This document shows positions 24,017-32,209 of a stretch of DNA of 64,000 nt, in pieces. The notes under the pieces were generated by a model. It was not told the DNA's origin, did no database searches, and saw nothing but the letters and a program-made list of their open reading frames with translations. Position 1 is the stretch's first letter. Each line of letters begins with the position of its first letter. The position numbers were made by a program, and so were the translations under genes. The stretch is from Amycolatopsis roodepoortensis (lineage in GTDB: Bacteria; Actinomycetota; Actinomycetes; Mycobacteriales; Pseudonocardiaceae): contig NZ_JADBEJ010000008.1 of the NCBI RefSeq assembly GCF_014873915.1, positions 496,001-560,000 of the forward strand, written 5' to 3'.

Positions 24017-25243
24017 GTGAGCGCGCACACGAACCCCGACAAGATTACTGAAGCCGATTACACCGGCTACGACCTCATCGTGGTCGGCTCCGGATTCTTC
24101 GGGCTGACCGTCGCCGAGCGGGCCGCGGCCGAGCTCGGCAAGAAGGTCCTCGTGCTGGAGCGGCGGCACCACATCGGTGGTAACGCCTACTCCGAGGCCG
24201 AGCCGGAGACCGGGATCGAGGTGCACCGTTACGGTGCGCACCTGTTCCACACCTCCAACAAGCGTGTGTGGGAGTACGTCAACCGCTTCACCGAGTTCAC
24301 GAACTACCAGCACCGCGTGTTCGGCAAGTACCAGGGTCAGGTGTACCCGCTGCCGATGAACCTGGCGCTGATCAACCAGTTCTTCGGCAAGTCGCACACG
24401 CCGGACGAGGCCCGCGAGCTGATCGCCAAGCAGGCGTCGGAGTTCGAGACCGCGAACGCGCAGAACCTCGAAGAGAAGGCGATCTCGCTGATCGGCCGTC
24501 CGCTCTACGAGGCGTTCATCCGCGGCTACACGGCCAAGCAGTGGGAGAACGACCCGAAGAACCTGGGCGCCGACATCATCACCCGGCTCCCGGTCCGCTA
24601 CACCTTCGACAACCGGTACTTCAACGACACCTACGAGGGCCTGCCGGTCGACGGCTACACCGCGTGGCTCGAGAAGATGGCCGAGCACGAGAACATCGAG
24701 GTGCGGTTGAACGTCGACTACTTCGACGTCCGCGAGCACATCCCCGCCGGCACCCCGACCGTCTACACCGGGCCGCTGGACCGCTACTTCGACTACTCCG
24801 CGGGCCGGTTCACCTGGCGCACGGTGGACTTCGAATCCGAGGTCGTCGAGACCGGCGACTTCCAGGGCGCCTCGGTCGTCAACTACAACGACGAAGAAGT
24901 GCCCTACACCCGGATCATCGAGTTCCGGCACTTCCACCCGGAGCGCAAGCACTACCCGAACGACAAGACGGTCGTGTTCCGCGAGTACTCCCGGTTCGCC
25001 GGCGAGGCCGACGAGCCGTACTACCCGATCAACACCCCGGAGAACCGCGAGAAGCTCGAGGCCTACCGCGAGCTGGCGAAGGCCGAGGCCAAGAACAAGA
25101 ACGTGCTGTTCGGCGGCCGTCTCGGTACCTACAAGTACCTCGACATGCACATGGCCATCGGCTCGGCGCTGTCCGTCTTCGACAACAAGATCGCGCCGCA
25201 CCTGACCGATGGCGCGCCTCTCGACGGGTCCCTCGATGCTTGA
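24017..25243 (+). CDS. glf: UDP-galactopyranose mutase
   Basis: The protein of 408 residues converts UDP-galactopyranose to UDP-galactofuranose, the galactan precursor, with reduced FAD. It has the FAD motif DLIVVGSGFFGLTVAERAA, then RRHHIGGNAYSE, HRYGAHLFHTSN, the active-site arginine segment RGYTAKQW, YTGPLDRYFDY, and the final RLGTYKYLDMHMAIGSAL. All match bacterial Glf, and the length is only slightly over the usual 390-400 residues. GTG 24017 is chosen because the short N-terminal extension fits mycobacterial Glf and the TACCCT hexamer lies 8 nt upstream. It overlaps the PAP2 gene. glfT2, next to glf in M. tuberculosis, lies 10 kb away here. Confidence 0.96.
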   Translation: MSAHTNPDKITEADYTGYDLIVVGSGFFGLTVAERAAAELGKKVLVLERRHHIGGNAYSEAEPETGIEVHRYGAHLFHTSNKRVWEYVNRFTEFTNYQHRVFGKYQGQVYPLPMNLALINQFFGKSHTPDEARELIAKQASEFETANAQNLEEKAISLIGRPLYEAFIRGYTAKQWENDPKNLGADIITRLPVRYTFDNRYFNDTYEGLPVDGYTAWLEKMAEHENIEVRLNVDYFDVREHIPAGTPTVYTGPLDRYFDYSAGRFTWRTVDFESEVVETGDFQGASVVNYNDEEVPYTRIIEFRHFHPERKHYPNDKTVVFREYSRFAGEADEPYYPINTPENREKLEAYRELAKAEAKNKNVLFGGRLGTYKYLDMHMAIGSALSVFDNKIAPHLTDGAPLDGSLDA

Positions 25244-25751
25244 GAAGGGCGTTCCCACCGGTGAGGTGGCTGTTCTCGCGAAGGCTCAGGGCGTCCTGAA
25301 GAGCGACGTCACGGTGAAGGCGGCTCGGGGTCTTTCGCACTTCGGCGAGCACAGCGCGGGATGGTTCGCGCTGGGTCTCGTCGGGGCGGCGGTCGACAAG
25401 AAGCGCCGCAAGGACTGGCTGGTCGCGGCGGCCGGGGTCGTCGGCGCGCACGCCGCGTCGATCGCGGTGAAACGCGTGGTCAGGCGGCCGCGACCGGACC
25501 ACCCGAGCGTCGAGGTCCTGGTCTCCACGCCGAGCAAGCTGAGCTTCCCGTCCTCGCACGCGACATCGACTACGGCGGCGGCGGTGCTCTACTCCGGATT
25601 GACCGGGCGTAACCTGGTCCCGGCCCTGGTACCGCCGATGCTGGCCTCCCGGCTCGTGCTCGGCGTCCACTACCCGACCGACGTTCTGGCCGGAGCGGCC
25701 CTTGGGGGCGTAGTCGGCGGCTTGATACGTAGGAAGCTGAAGCGACGATGA
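25236..25751 (+). CDS. PAP2-family phosphatase, probable polyprenyl-phospho-ribose 5-phosphatase
   Basis: The protein of 171 residues has the three PAP2 signature motifs: K79-R-V-V-R-R-P-R-P, PSSH (105-108), and SR-x5-H-x3-D (S138, R139, H145, D149), with four or five membrane helices. It lies between glf and ubiA, as Rv3807c does between glfT2 and Rv3806c in M. tuberculosis. That protein is proposed to remove the 5-phosphate from decaprenylphosphoryl-5-phosphoribose. The same role here, between UbiA and DprE1, is inferred from synteny. ATG 25236 overlaps the glf stop by 8 nt; an in-frame ATG at 25209 is possible. Confidence 0.83.
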   Translation: MLEKGVPTGEVAVLAKAQGVLKSDVTVKAARGLSHFGEHSAGWFALGLVGAAVDKKRRKDWLVAAAGVVGAHAASIAVKRVVRRPRPDHPSVEVLVSTPSKLSFPSSHATSTTAAAVLYSGLTGRNLVPALVPPMLASRLVLGVHYPTDVLAGAALGGVVGGLIRRKLKRR

Positions 25752-26707
25752 GTGAAACGACCGAGAAGGCCGATTCCAAGCCTGACGACGTAGAACCCGT
25801 GGCCGAGGCCGCCGAACCGAAGAAGGTCGCCGGCGGTCTCGTCGGTGGCATCATCAAGACGGCACGCCCGCGTCAGTGGGTGAAGAACGTGCTGGTGTTC
25901 GCCGCACCGTTCTTCGCCTTTTCGAAGTCGACGGACCGGACCGGCCTGCTGATCGCCGCGCTGATCGCCTTCGCGGCGTTCTCGCTGGTGGCCTCCTCGG
26001 TCTATCTCATCAACGACGCGATCGACGTCGAGGCCGACCGGGCGCATCCGACCAAGCGGAACCGGCCCATCGCGGCCGGGATCGTGCCGGTGCCGGTGGC
26101 GTTCGTCGCGGCCGCCGTGTTCTTCGCGGCGGGCCTCGGCATCTCGTTCTTCGCCAGCTGGCAGCTCGCGGTCGTGCTGGCGGTCTACGAGGCCGTCCAG
26201 CTCGGCTATTGCTTCGGGCTCAAGCACCAGCCGGTGGTCGATCTGGCCATCGTCGGCTCGGGCTTCCTGATGCGGTCGATCGCGGGCGGTGTCGCCGCGG
26301 GTATCGCGCTTTCGCAGTGGTTCCTGCTGGTCACCGCGTTCGGCTCGCTGTTCATGGTGGCGGGCAAGCGCTACGCCGAGATCATGCTCTTCGAGCGCAC
26401 GGGCGCGAAGATCCGGTCTTCGCTCAAGAAGTACTCGGCGAGCTACCTGCGGTTCGTCTGGGCGACGTCCGCGGCGATCCTGATCATGTCGTACTGCCTG
26501 TGGGCGTTCGAGATCCGCCAGGTCGAGCACAACTCGGTGTGGGCGGTCGTCTCGATGGTCCCGTTCGTGGTGGCCGTCCTGCGGTACGCCGTCGACGTCG
26601 ACGGCGGCAACGCGGGCGAGCCGGAGGAGATCGCGCTCAAGGACCGCGTGCTCCAGGTGCTCGGCGCGAGCTGGGTCGTCACGTTGTTCCTGTCGTTCTA
26701 TCTCTGA
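25748..26707 (+). CDS. ubiA: Decaprenyl-phosphate phosphoribosyltransferase (DPPR synthase, UbiA family)
   Basis: The protein of 319 residues joins PRPP to a polyprenyl phosphate, the first step to polyprenyl-phospho-arabinose. The first acidic motif is N89-D90-A-I-D93-V-E-A-D97, followed by HPTKRNRPIAAG, which is diagnostic of the DPPR-synthase branch of UbiA prenyltransferases. VVDLAIVGSGFLMRSIAGG carries the second motif region. About nine helices follow an N-terminal acidic tail of 30 residues. The order glf-PAP2-ubiA with ATGA overlap repeats the mycobacterial gene order. A strong hairpin follows the stop, so this operon probably ends here. Confidence 0.94.
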   Translation: MSETTEKADSKPDDVEPVAEAAEPKKVAGGLVGGIIKTARPRQWVKNVLVFAAPFFAFSKSTDRTGLLIAALIAFAAFSLVASSVYLINDAIDVEADRAHPTKRNRPIAAGIVPVPVAFVAAAVFFAAGLGISFFASWQLAVVLAVYEAVQLGYCFGLKHQPVVDLAIVGSGFLMRSIAGGVAAGIALSQWFLLVTAFGSLFMVAGKRYAEIMLFERTGAKIRSSLKKYSASYLRFVWATSAAILIMSYCLWAFEIRQVEHNSVWAVVSMVPFVVAVLRYAVDVDGGNAGEPEEIALKDRVLQVLGASWVVTLFLSFYL

Positions 26708-26754
26708 TTCGACAGCTCACGCACAGCGCATCCATAGGAAGCGCACGCATCCTC

Positions 26755-26791
26755 GGTGATGGGGGCGGGCAAGCAGCCCGCCCCCATCACC
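26755..26791 (+). terminator. Strong GC-rich hairpin terminator after ubiA
   Basis: Perfect 16-base arms (GGTGATGGGGGCGGGC and its complement) around AAGCA. It lies 14 nt before the next start codon, so it may also form the 5' leader of that gene and affect its translation. Confidence 0.75.
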
Positions 26792-26805
26792 TTGAGGAGC
26801 GAAAG

Positions 26806-27162
26806 ATGAGCGACCCGCAGCGGCCGTCCGAAGACGAGGACAAGACGGTCGAGCAGCCTTCAGTGGCGGACGAAACCGCGAAGCAGCCCGCCGCGCCTCC
26901 GCCGGCGCCGCAGGCCCCGCCGAAGAAGGGCGGATTCCGCCGGTTCGCCGGGCACCGCGCGACGCAGCTGGTCGCGGTCGGCGCCCTCGGCTTCGTCCTC
27001 GGCGGCGGCATCATCGGCACCGCCGTCGGCCTGGCCTCCCGCGACGGTGACCGGCCCGGTTTCTCCCGCGACCATCGTGGTCACGGCGGTCCCGGCATGC
27101 ACCGTGACTTCCGTGACGGCCCCGGCGACCGCGGCTGGCGTGACGAGTCCCACGGCAGGTAG
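26806..27162 (+). CDS. Small single-pass membrane protein with His/Asp/Gly-rich tail
   Basis: The protein of 118 residues has an acidic N-terminus (1-25), a Pro/Ala-rich spacer, GFRRFAGHRATQ, one membrane helix at about 53-77 with a GGGIIG centre, and a tail full of His, Asp, Arg and Gly (for example DHRGHGGPGMHRDF). GAGGAG lies 8 nt upstream of ATG 26806. The tail might bind metal or a polyanion outside the cell. No named family is recognised. It stands between ubiA and a GT-C gene, so an accessory role in wall assembly is possible. Confidence 0.7.
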   Translation: MSDPQRPSEDEDKTVEQPSVADETAKQPAAPPPAPQAPPKKGGFRRFAGHRATQLVAVGALGFVLGGGIIGTAVGLASRDGDRPGFSRDHRGHGGPGMHRDFRDGPGDRGWRDESHGR

Positions 27163-27187
27163 ATAACGGAATCATCACGCCGCCGTG

Positions 27188-27193
27188 TACGGT
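27188..27193 (+). promoter_or_regulatory. -10 element TACGGT, probable leaderless start for the GT-C gene
   Basis: TACGGT ends 7 nt before ATG 27201. Confidence 0.45.
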
Positions 27194-27200
27194 GTTCGTG

Positions 27201-28706
27201 ATGCGAAGCGCCTCCGCCGATCTGCCCCAGGCTCCCGGTGCGCTGCCGGGAGCCGCCGTCCTTACCCGCCCCTGGGTGCTCCCAGCCGGGGCGGCGGTCG
27301 CTTCGGCCGTGGTGTTCGTGCTGGTCAGCGGGCATTTGATCGACGACACGTACATCACGCTCTCGTACGCGAAGAACCTCGCCTTCCACGGCCACTGGGG
27401 CCTGATCGAAGAGGGCACCGCCAACACCGCGACGTCGCCGCTGAACGTCCTCGTGCTGGCGCTCGTCACCTTCATCGTGCGGGACGCCGTGTTCGCCGCG
27501 GGGATCGTCTTCGTCGCGAGCCAGGTGGCGCTCGTCCTCGGCCTGCGCCGCATCGGCGCCGCGACCGGTCTTCCCGGCTGGTTCGCCCCGCTGGCGCTGG
27601 GCATGCTGCTGGTGAATCCGCTGCTGCTGTCGTCGGTCGGGCTGGAAGTCGCCCTCGGCGCGACCGCCGTCGTCTGGTCGATGGTGTTCCTGCACGAACG
27701 CCGTCCCGCCGCCGCGGGCGCGGTGATCGGCCTGATCGCGTTGATCCGGATCGATCTGCTGCTGATCGCGTTCGTCCTGTTCCTCGGGCGCCGCGAATTC
27801 TGGGCGGGTATCTGGCGGACGGCGTTCGCCGCGCTCGCGGTGACGCTGCCGTGGTACCTGTTCAGCTGGCTGGTGCTGGGTTCGGCGGTGCCGGACACCC
27901 TGGTCATCAAGATCATGCAGCGCTCGTGGGGACCGTTCAGTTTCACCAACGGCCCGCTGTTGTACCTGCACAACTTCCCGGTGGCGGCGACGCTTTCCTT
28001 CCTGCCGCTCGTGATCGGCGGGCTCGCCGGTCTACTGTGGACATTCCACTTCCGGCGCGGTTCGGAGCGGGCGAAGCGGCTGCTGCCGTTCGGCACGCTC
28101 GCGATCGCCGGTGCGGCGCACTATCTGGCCTATTGCTGGCTGAACGTCCCGCCGTACCACTGGTATTACGCGCCGAGCATCATCGGCGCGACGATCTTCC
28201 TCGCCGCCGCGGCCTGCGCGGTACCCGGCCGGGCGCGGCTCGGCGCGGGGATCCTCGCGGGTGCGTTCGTCCTCGTGAGCGCCGTCGTCTACGCGGCTCC
28301 TGAACTGCCGCGCCGGTTCGCGCCCATCACCAGCAATCACGCCGCGTCCGACGAATACCGCGCGATCGGCGCGCAACTGGGCGAACTGACCAAGGGGCGC
28401 AAGGTGGAGAGCGCGGGCGAGGTCGGCGCGCTCGCGTACTCCTGCGATTGCGACATCGTCGACCAGTTCTCCGACCGCGGCTCCGTCGACCCGGCGATAG
28501 TCGAGACGAAGAACCGCAGCAGCGATCTGGGCAAGGCGCTGCTGGCGGCGAACTTCCGGTTCTTCGACCACAGCGTCCCGCCCGCGACCCCGGATCTCGT
28601 GCTGGCCACCACCCGGAAGGCGCCGCCGCCGAACGCGCTGGCGACCTGGACGATCAACTCGCCCTGGATGGGCACCCAGAGCCTGTACCTCCTCCCGGCC
28701 CGGTGA
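27201..28706 (+). CDS. GT-C membrane glycosyltransferase, positional AftB candidate
   Basis: The protein of 501 residues has about nine or ten helices. The first outer loop has an Asp pair in LIDDTYITLSYAKNLAFHG, the acidic site used by GT-C enzymes with polyprenyl-phosphate donors. It is related in layout to the gene at 15806 (EDAYITFRYAQN). In M. tuberculosis aftB follows ubiA, and this gene holds that place here. It is shorter than mycobacterial AftB (about 630 residues). Transfer of arabinofuranose from polyprenyl-phospho-arabinose is likely but not certain. ATG 27201 is preferred over GTG 27192 because of the TACGGT hexamer. Confidence 0.72.
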   Translation: MRSASADLPQAPGALPGAAVLTRPWVLPAGAAVASAVVFVLVSGHLIDDTYITLSYAKNLAFHGHWGLIEEGTANTATSPLNVLVLALVTFIVRDAVFAAGIVFVASQVALVLGLRRIGAATGLPGWFAPLALGMLLVNPLLLSSVGLEVALGATAVVWSMVFLHERRPAAAGAVIGLIALIRIDLLLIAFVLFLGRREFWAGIWRTAFAALAVTLPWYLFSWLVLGSAVPDTLVIKIMQRSWGPFSFTNGPLLYLHNFPVAATLSFLPLVIGGLAGLLWTFHFRRGSERAKRLLPFGTLAIAGAAHYLAYCWLNVPPYHWYYAPSIIGATIFLAAAACAVPGRARLGAGILAGAFVLVSAVVYAAPELPRRFAPITSNHAASDEYRAIGAQLGELTKGRKVESAGEVGALAYSCDCDIVDQFSDRGSVDPAIVETKNRSSDLGKALLAANFRFFDHSVPPATPDLVLATTRKAPPPNALATWTINSPWMGTQSLYLLPAR

Positions 28707-28713
28707 CCTGGCG

Positions 28714-28876
28714 TGTCGTCCGTCTGATCACACGTGTCGTCCGTTCAATCACGCGTGTCGTCCCTCCAGTCACGTGAACCACCCTCTGCCGCCGAGGATC
28801 AGGCGGACGACACGCGTGCTGGGATGGACGACACGTGTGATCAGACGGACGACACGTGTGATTGAGTGGACGACAC
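28714..28876. repeat. Large nested palindrome built from CGTGTCGTCC units
   Basis: Three GTGTCGTCC units on the left face four GGACGACAC units on the right, spaced about 20-25 bases apart. The sequences between them (TCTGATCACA, TTCAATCAC) also pair. The whole can fold into one long cruciform of about 160 bases. It fills the gap between two convergent genes and probably stops both transcripts. Confidence 0.75.
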
Positions 28877-28889
28877 GGCGCGTGAGGGG

Positions 28890-29483
28890 TCAGCGGCGGG
28901 AACGGGCGCGGTCGGCCTTCGTGACGGCCAGCATGTCCCGTTGGCAGACCACGGACCCGTCGGCGAAGATGAACTGAAGCACCGGCCGCGGCGGGAAACT
29001 CCGCCCCACGTAGAGCGCGGACACCGAACGCACCACTCCCGACGGCATCTCCTCGAAGGTCCGGAACGGCTGGGCGGGATCCTCTCCCTCCAGCATCTTC
29101 GCCGGGTACACGACGGCCAGCCGCCGGTCGGACAGCGTCAGCCGCGCCTCGCCCTTACCGCCGGCGAGATGGTCCGCGAGCCGCGCGGCGGTCTGATCCG
29201 CGGTCCGCGCGACGGCCCAGTAGGCGATCGTCGGGTCGTCGGTCCAGTCGCCTTCGAGCACGTCGGACGCGGGTAGCGGCCACCGCGTTTTCCCGGTCAC
29301 CGCAGGGGTTTCCCGCGACGGCTCATACGGCAGCGAGAGCTTGCCGTCCAGCAGCAGGCCGGTGTACCCGTGTGCGGGCGGGCAGCCGATGACCAGCCGC
29401 TCGCCGGGCGCGAGCCAGAACTGGTGCAGTTCCCGTTCGACGATCTCGTCGACGGACTTCGCCATCGGAAGCGTGTTCTCCAT
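28890..29483 (-). CDS. Hypothetical protein of ESX-linked operon, LAPGER type
   Basis: The protein of 197 residues has no signal peptide or helix of membrane length. It has a segment FWLAPGERLVIGCPPAHGYTG similar to LHPGERLLWAAYGRTLNYD in the preceding gene, suggesting that the two share a domain. The rest is beta-rich with EARLTLSDRRLAVVY and PRPVLQFIFADGSVVCQRD, which resembles a PH-like or GRAM-like barrel. It overlaps the previous gene by ATGA and is last in the operon of four. I know no function. Being co-transcribed with a WXG100/EspC-like secretion target, it may be a chaperone or partner. Confidence 0.65.
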   Translation of the reverse strand: MENTLPMAKSVDEIVERELHQFWLAPGERLVIGCPPAHGYTGLLLDGKLSLPYEPSRETPAVTGKTRWPLPASDVLEGDWTDDPTIAYWAVARTADQTAARLADHLAGGKGEARLTLSDRRLAVVYPAKMLEGEDPAQPFRTFEEMPSGVVRSVSALYVGRSFPPRPVLQFIFADGSVVCQRDMLAVTKADRARSRR

Positions 29484-30169
29484 CAGCTCACCGTCACCGA
29501 GTACAGCCAGGCGAACTGCCCGGGATCCTCGCAGCCGAACAGGAAATCCATCCCCGAGCCGTCCACAAAGGACGCTCGAAGACACGGGTGCTTCTTCTTG
29601 CCGTGTTCGGCCACCGCGAAACCGGCGATCGCCTCGCGCGGGATCTCGGCACACGGCACCATCTCGTGCCGCGCGATCGGGACGCCCTCGGCGTTCTCGC
29701 CGTAGGTCTTCGTGGTCATGATCGAGGCGATGTCCTTGCCGAACCCGATCGCCTTCGACATGAACGACTTCTTCGAGGGCGTTTCCGGGGCGACGAACTT
29801 CTCCAGCACCAGCAGCCGCGCGCTGGTCAGCGCCCAAAGCCGCGAGAGCGAGCCGCTGGTGGGCAGCTCCCGCACCGCCGCGTGCGCGAGGCCGCCCTGT
29901 TCGCCGAGCACGACCACCTGCGGCGACGGCGGGTTCGAGCGGCCGCTGTCGTCGCCCCCGCCCAGTGCCGCGCCGACCACGTCGCCCGCGAAGTTCGCCG
30001 CGCCGGAGCCGATCTTGCCCAGCACGCTCTTCTTCGGCACCCCCCACGGGTCGAGGCCGCGCACGTCGTAGTTCAGCGTCCGGCCGTACGCGGCCCACAG
30101 CAACCGTTCGCCCGGGTGCAGCGAAGGCAGGGCCTGCGACGCGGCCCCGAGCGGGTAGCCGAGATTCAT
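29483..30169 (-). CDS. Hypothetical protein of ESX-linked operon
   Basis: The protein of 228 residues starts MNLGYPLGAASQALPSLHPG. A glycine-rich region (70-85) separates an N-terminal segment from a beta-rich half with SRLWALTSARLLVLEKF and a late ASFVDGSGMDFLFGCEDP. The pattern x-L-T-x-x-R-L-L-V-L-E is typical of bacterial PH-like domains. It overlaps the gene before it by 4 nt and the gene after it by ATGA. The function is unknown. The shared P-G-E-R-L motif with the following gene suggests an old duplication. Confidence 0.65.
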   Translation of the reverse strand: MNLGYPLGAASQALPSLHPGERLLWAAYGRTLNYDVRGLDPWGVPKKSVLGKIGSGAANFAGDVVGAALGGGDDSGRSNPPSPQVVVLGEQGGLAHAAVRELPTSGSLSRLWALTSARLLVLEKFVAPETPSKKSFMSKAIGFGKDIASIMTTKTYGENAEGVPIARHEMVPCAEIPREAIAGFAVAEHGKKKHPCLRASFVDGSGMDFLFGCEDPGQFAWLYSVTVS

Positions 30170-31656
30170 TCTTCGATCGTGAACCCTCTGTCGGTCGCCG
30201 CGCGGCGCTCTTCCTCGGACGACGAGTCCTGCGACTCGTGGTAGCCCGCCTTGACGCCCTGCTCGACGCCCAGTTCGGCCAGATTACCGGCACTGCCGCG
30301 GAAAGCGGCCTTGCCGACGCTGGTCGTGCCGGTCATGCCCATCGCGCGCAGCCCGGCCTCGGTGAGGTTCGTGGTCAGCGCGTCCGAGCCCTCGCCGCCG
30401 ACGCCGTACCGGTCCGCGAACCGGTTGGCCGTCTTGGAGGCCCCGGTCGCCGGGTTGGCCTTGGTGACGATCTTGGCGATGGGGTTCTTGTCGATCTGGT
30501 CGGCGATCCGCTTCTGCACCCAGTTGCCGTCGCGCAGCCCTTCGGTGCGCTCGACGACCTTCTTCAGCGGCCCGTTGCGAAGCGCCTTCAGGATGTCTTC
30601 GAGCTTGTCGATCAACGGCTTGAGCTTGCCGAGCAGCTGCTTGACCTTCATCCCGAGCCGTCCGCCGGTCACCGCGACCTGGCCCGCCGTCGCCGCACCC
30701 GCCGCGCCGACCGAGGCGCCCGCCGTGATCCACGAGGCGGCCAGCGCGGCCAGCCACTCGATGATCAGGCCCATCACCAGTTCCTGGATGATGTCGATGA
30801 CGATCTCGACGAAGGCGTCGAACAGGTCGGCCGCGATCTCCAGGATCTGCTGCAGCCCGCGGACGTCGTTCGCGAACGCCTTGGCGCCGCCCGAGAACTC
30901 GGTCATCTGGCCGCGGAACGCGTCGCCCGCCTGGCCTTTCCACGCTTCCGTGGTGCCTTCGGCGCGCTTCTGCTCGTGCTCGGCGACGCCGTCGAGCCAT
31001 TTCGCCGTCTGCTCCCAGCCCTTGGCAGTGCTGCGCATCTGCTCGGGGTCACCGATCGCGGGCTCCAGCACCAGCTCGACCAGCGGGCTGATCACGATCC
31101 CGATCAGGAACCCCAGCCCGTTGTCCACAAAGGACTGCCCGGGGCTGGTCACGAGCTGGAGCTGTTCCATCCGCGCGTGCACGGCCGCGATCGCGACGTC
31201 CGGCGGGCTGCTCGCCCTGGCGACCTCCGAGGACGTGCTGATCCACGAGCTGCCATAGCCGCCGTTCTGCTCCAGGAATCCCTTGCGGCCGGAGTCGCCG
31301 GCGCTGTTGAGGTCGCTCAGGCTGCCGGGGCCGCTGCCGCCGTCGTCCAGCCCCGCGCCGAGGCCGGTGATGACCTCGGCGGTGCCCTGGTTGTGGTCGA
31401 GATAGGTCTTCGCCGCGGTGGTGGTCTTGTCGGCGATCTGGTCCATGAAGGACTTCGCCTGCTCGGCGAGGCCCTGGCATTCCTGCAGCCCCTCGAAGTA
31501 CTTGAAGGCCATCAGTTCGCCGAGCGGGCCGAAGCAGTCGTCCGAGACCCTCGCCTGCTCCAGCAGGCTCGCGAGGCTGCCGAAGTTCCCCGAGGCCTCT
31601 TTGGACCCCGTCGCGTGCGCGGTGAGCGCTTCCGTCTGTACGCCGAAGCCGGTCAA
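30166..31656 (-). CDS. ESX (type VII) secretion-type protein with EspC/WXG100-like helices
   Basis: The protein of 496 residues begins FGVQTEALTAHATGSKEASG, like the EspC-type N-terminal helix of ESX substrates. A second helical hairpin near 225-275 holds W-K-G in TTEAWKGQAGDAFRGQM, the WXG100 turn. A hydrophobic Ala/Gly-rich stretch near 290-345 (LVMGLIIEWLAALAASWI) could enter membranes. The C-terminal 150 residues are charged and end in EE. The build (secretion signal, linker, hydrophobic part, variable end) suits a type VII effector or pore-forming substrate. No catalytic toxin motif was found. It overlaps the YbaB-like gene upstream by 4 nt. Confidence 0.7.
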   Translation of the reverse strand: MTGFGVQTEALTAHATGSKEASGNFGSLASLLEQARVSDDCFGPLGELMAFKYFEGLQECQGLAEQAKSFMDQIADKTTTAAKTYLDHNQGTAEVITGLGAGLDDGGSGPGSLSDLNSAGDSGRKGFLEQNGGYGSSWISTSSEVARASSPPDVAIAAVHARMEQLQLVTSPGQSFVDNGLGFLIGIVISPLVELVLEPAIGDPEQMRSTAKGWEQTAKWLDGVAEHEQKRAEGTTEAWKGQAGDAFRGQMTEFSGGAKAFANDVRGLQQILEIAADLFDAFVEIVIDIIQELVMGLIIEWLAALAASWITAGASVGAAGAATAGQVAVTGGRLGMKVKQLLGKLKPLIDKLEDILKALRNGPLKKVVERTEGLRDGNWVQKRIADQIDKNPIAKIVTKANPATGASKTANRFADRYGVGGEGSDALTTNLTEAGLRAMGMTGTTSVGKAAFRGSAGNLAELGVEQGVKAGYHESQDSSSEEERRAATDRGFTIEE

Positions 31657-32138
31657 AACGAGTCCCTCCGCAGGATCGGGCCACCGAAGTCGTCATCGTC
31701 CGCGGGAGCGGGGCGCGCCGGGCGCTGGGTGCGGACGGGCTGCTGCGCGGCCGGTCCGGCGAGGGATTCCGCGGGCGGGGGAGTGCTCGGCCCGAGCGGT
31801 TCGACGTGGGCGTTGAACGCCTCTTTGAACTGGTCCGCGCGATCGCCGAGGATCGGCTGGACGGTCTGCTGCATCGCGGCCGCGGCCTGCTGGGTCGCTT
31901 CTCTGACCGCGGTGAGGATCTCCTGCTGCAGCGCGGTGTGCGTGCGGTTCATCGCCTTGGGGGACAGCTGGAGTCCCAGCAGGGCGCCGGACGGGGCGAC
32001 GGTCACCGTCACCGAGCCGTCGGCGTTGCGCGCGGATCCGCGCAGCCCGGCGATCTTGTCCTTCAGTTCCGCTGCTTTGGCGGCCTGCTCCTGAAACGAC
32101 CGGATGGCCGCGTCGAGCCTGGCTTCCTGGTCAGCCAT
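31653..32138 (-). CDS. YbaB/EbfC-family protein of ESX operon
   Basis: The protein of 161 residues has the YbaB/EbfC fold pattern: an N-terminal helix (LDAAIRSFQEQAAKAAEL), two strands (SARNADGSVTVTVAPSGALL) and a long second helix (PKAMNRTHTALQQEILTAV). A Pro/Ala-rich tail of about 50 residues follows. Such proteins bind DNA in nucleoids, but in actinomycetes they also stand first in operons for ESX-type substrates, where their role is unclear. AGAGGAA precedes ATG 32138. It is the first gene of the four-gene leftward operon. Confidence 0.78.
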   Translation of the reverse strand: MADQEARLDAAIRSFQEQAAKAAELKDKIAGLRGSARNADGSVTVTVAPSGALLGLQLSPKAMNRTHTALQQEILTAVREATQQAAAAMQQTVQPILGDRADQFKEAFNAHVEPLGPSTPPPAESLAGPAAQQPVRTQRPARPAPADDDDFGGPILRRDSF

Positions 32139-32209
32139 CGATTCCTCTCAACCCGGGGACGGAGGACGTCCGTGCCCGGGTGAGACGAATGGCGTAACGC
32201 GCTCGTTCC

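Noticed and set aside
28714..28876. CRISPR array
   Set aside because: Units are short (9-10 bases), inverted between halves, and spacers pair with each other; no cas gene is near.
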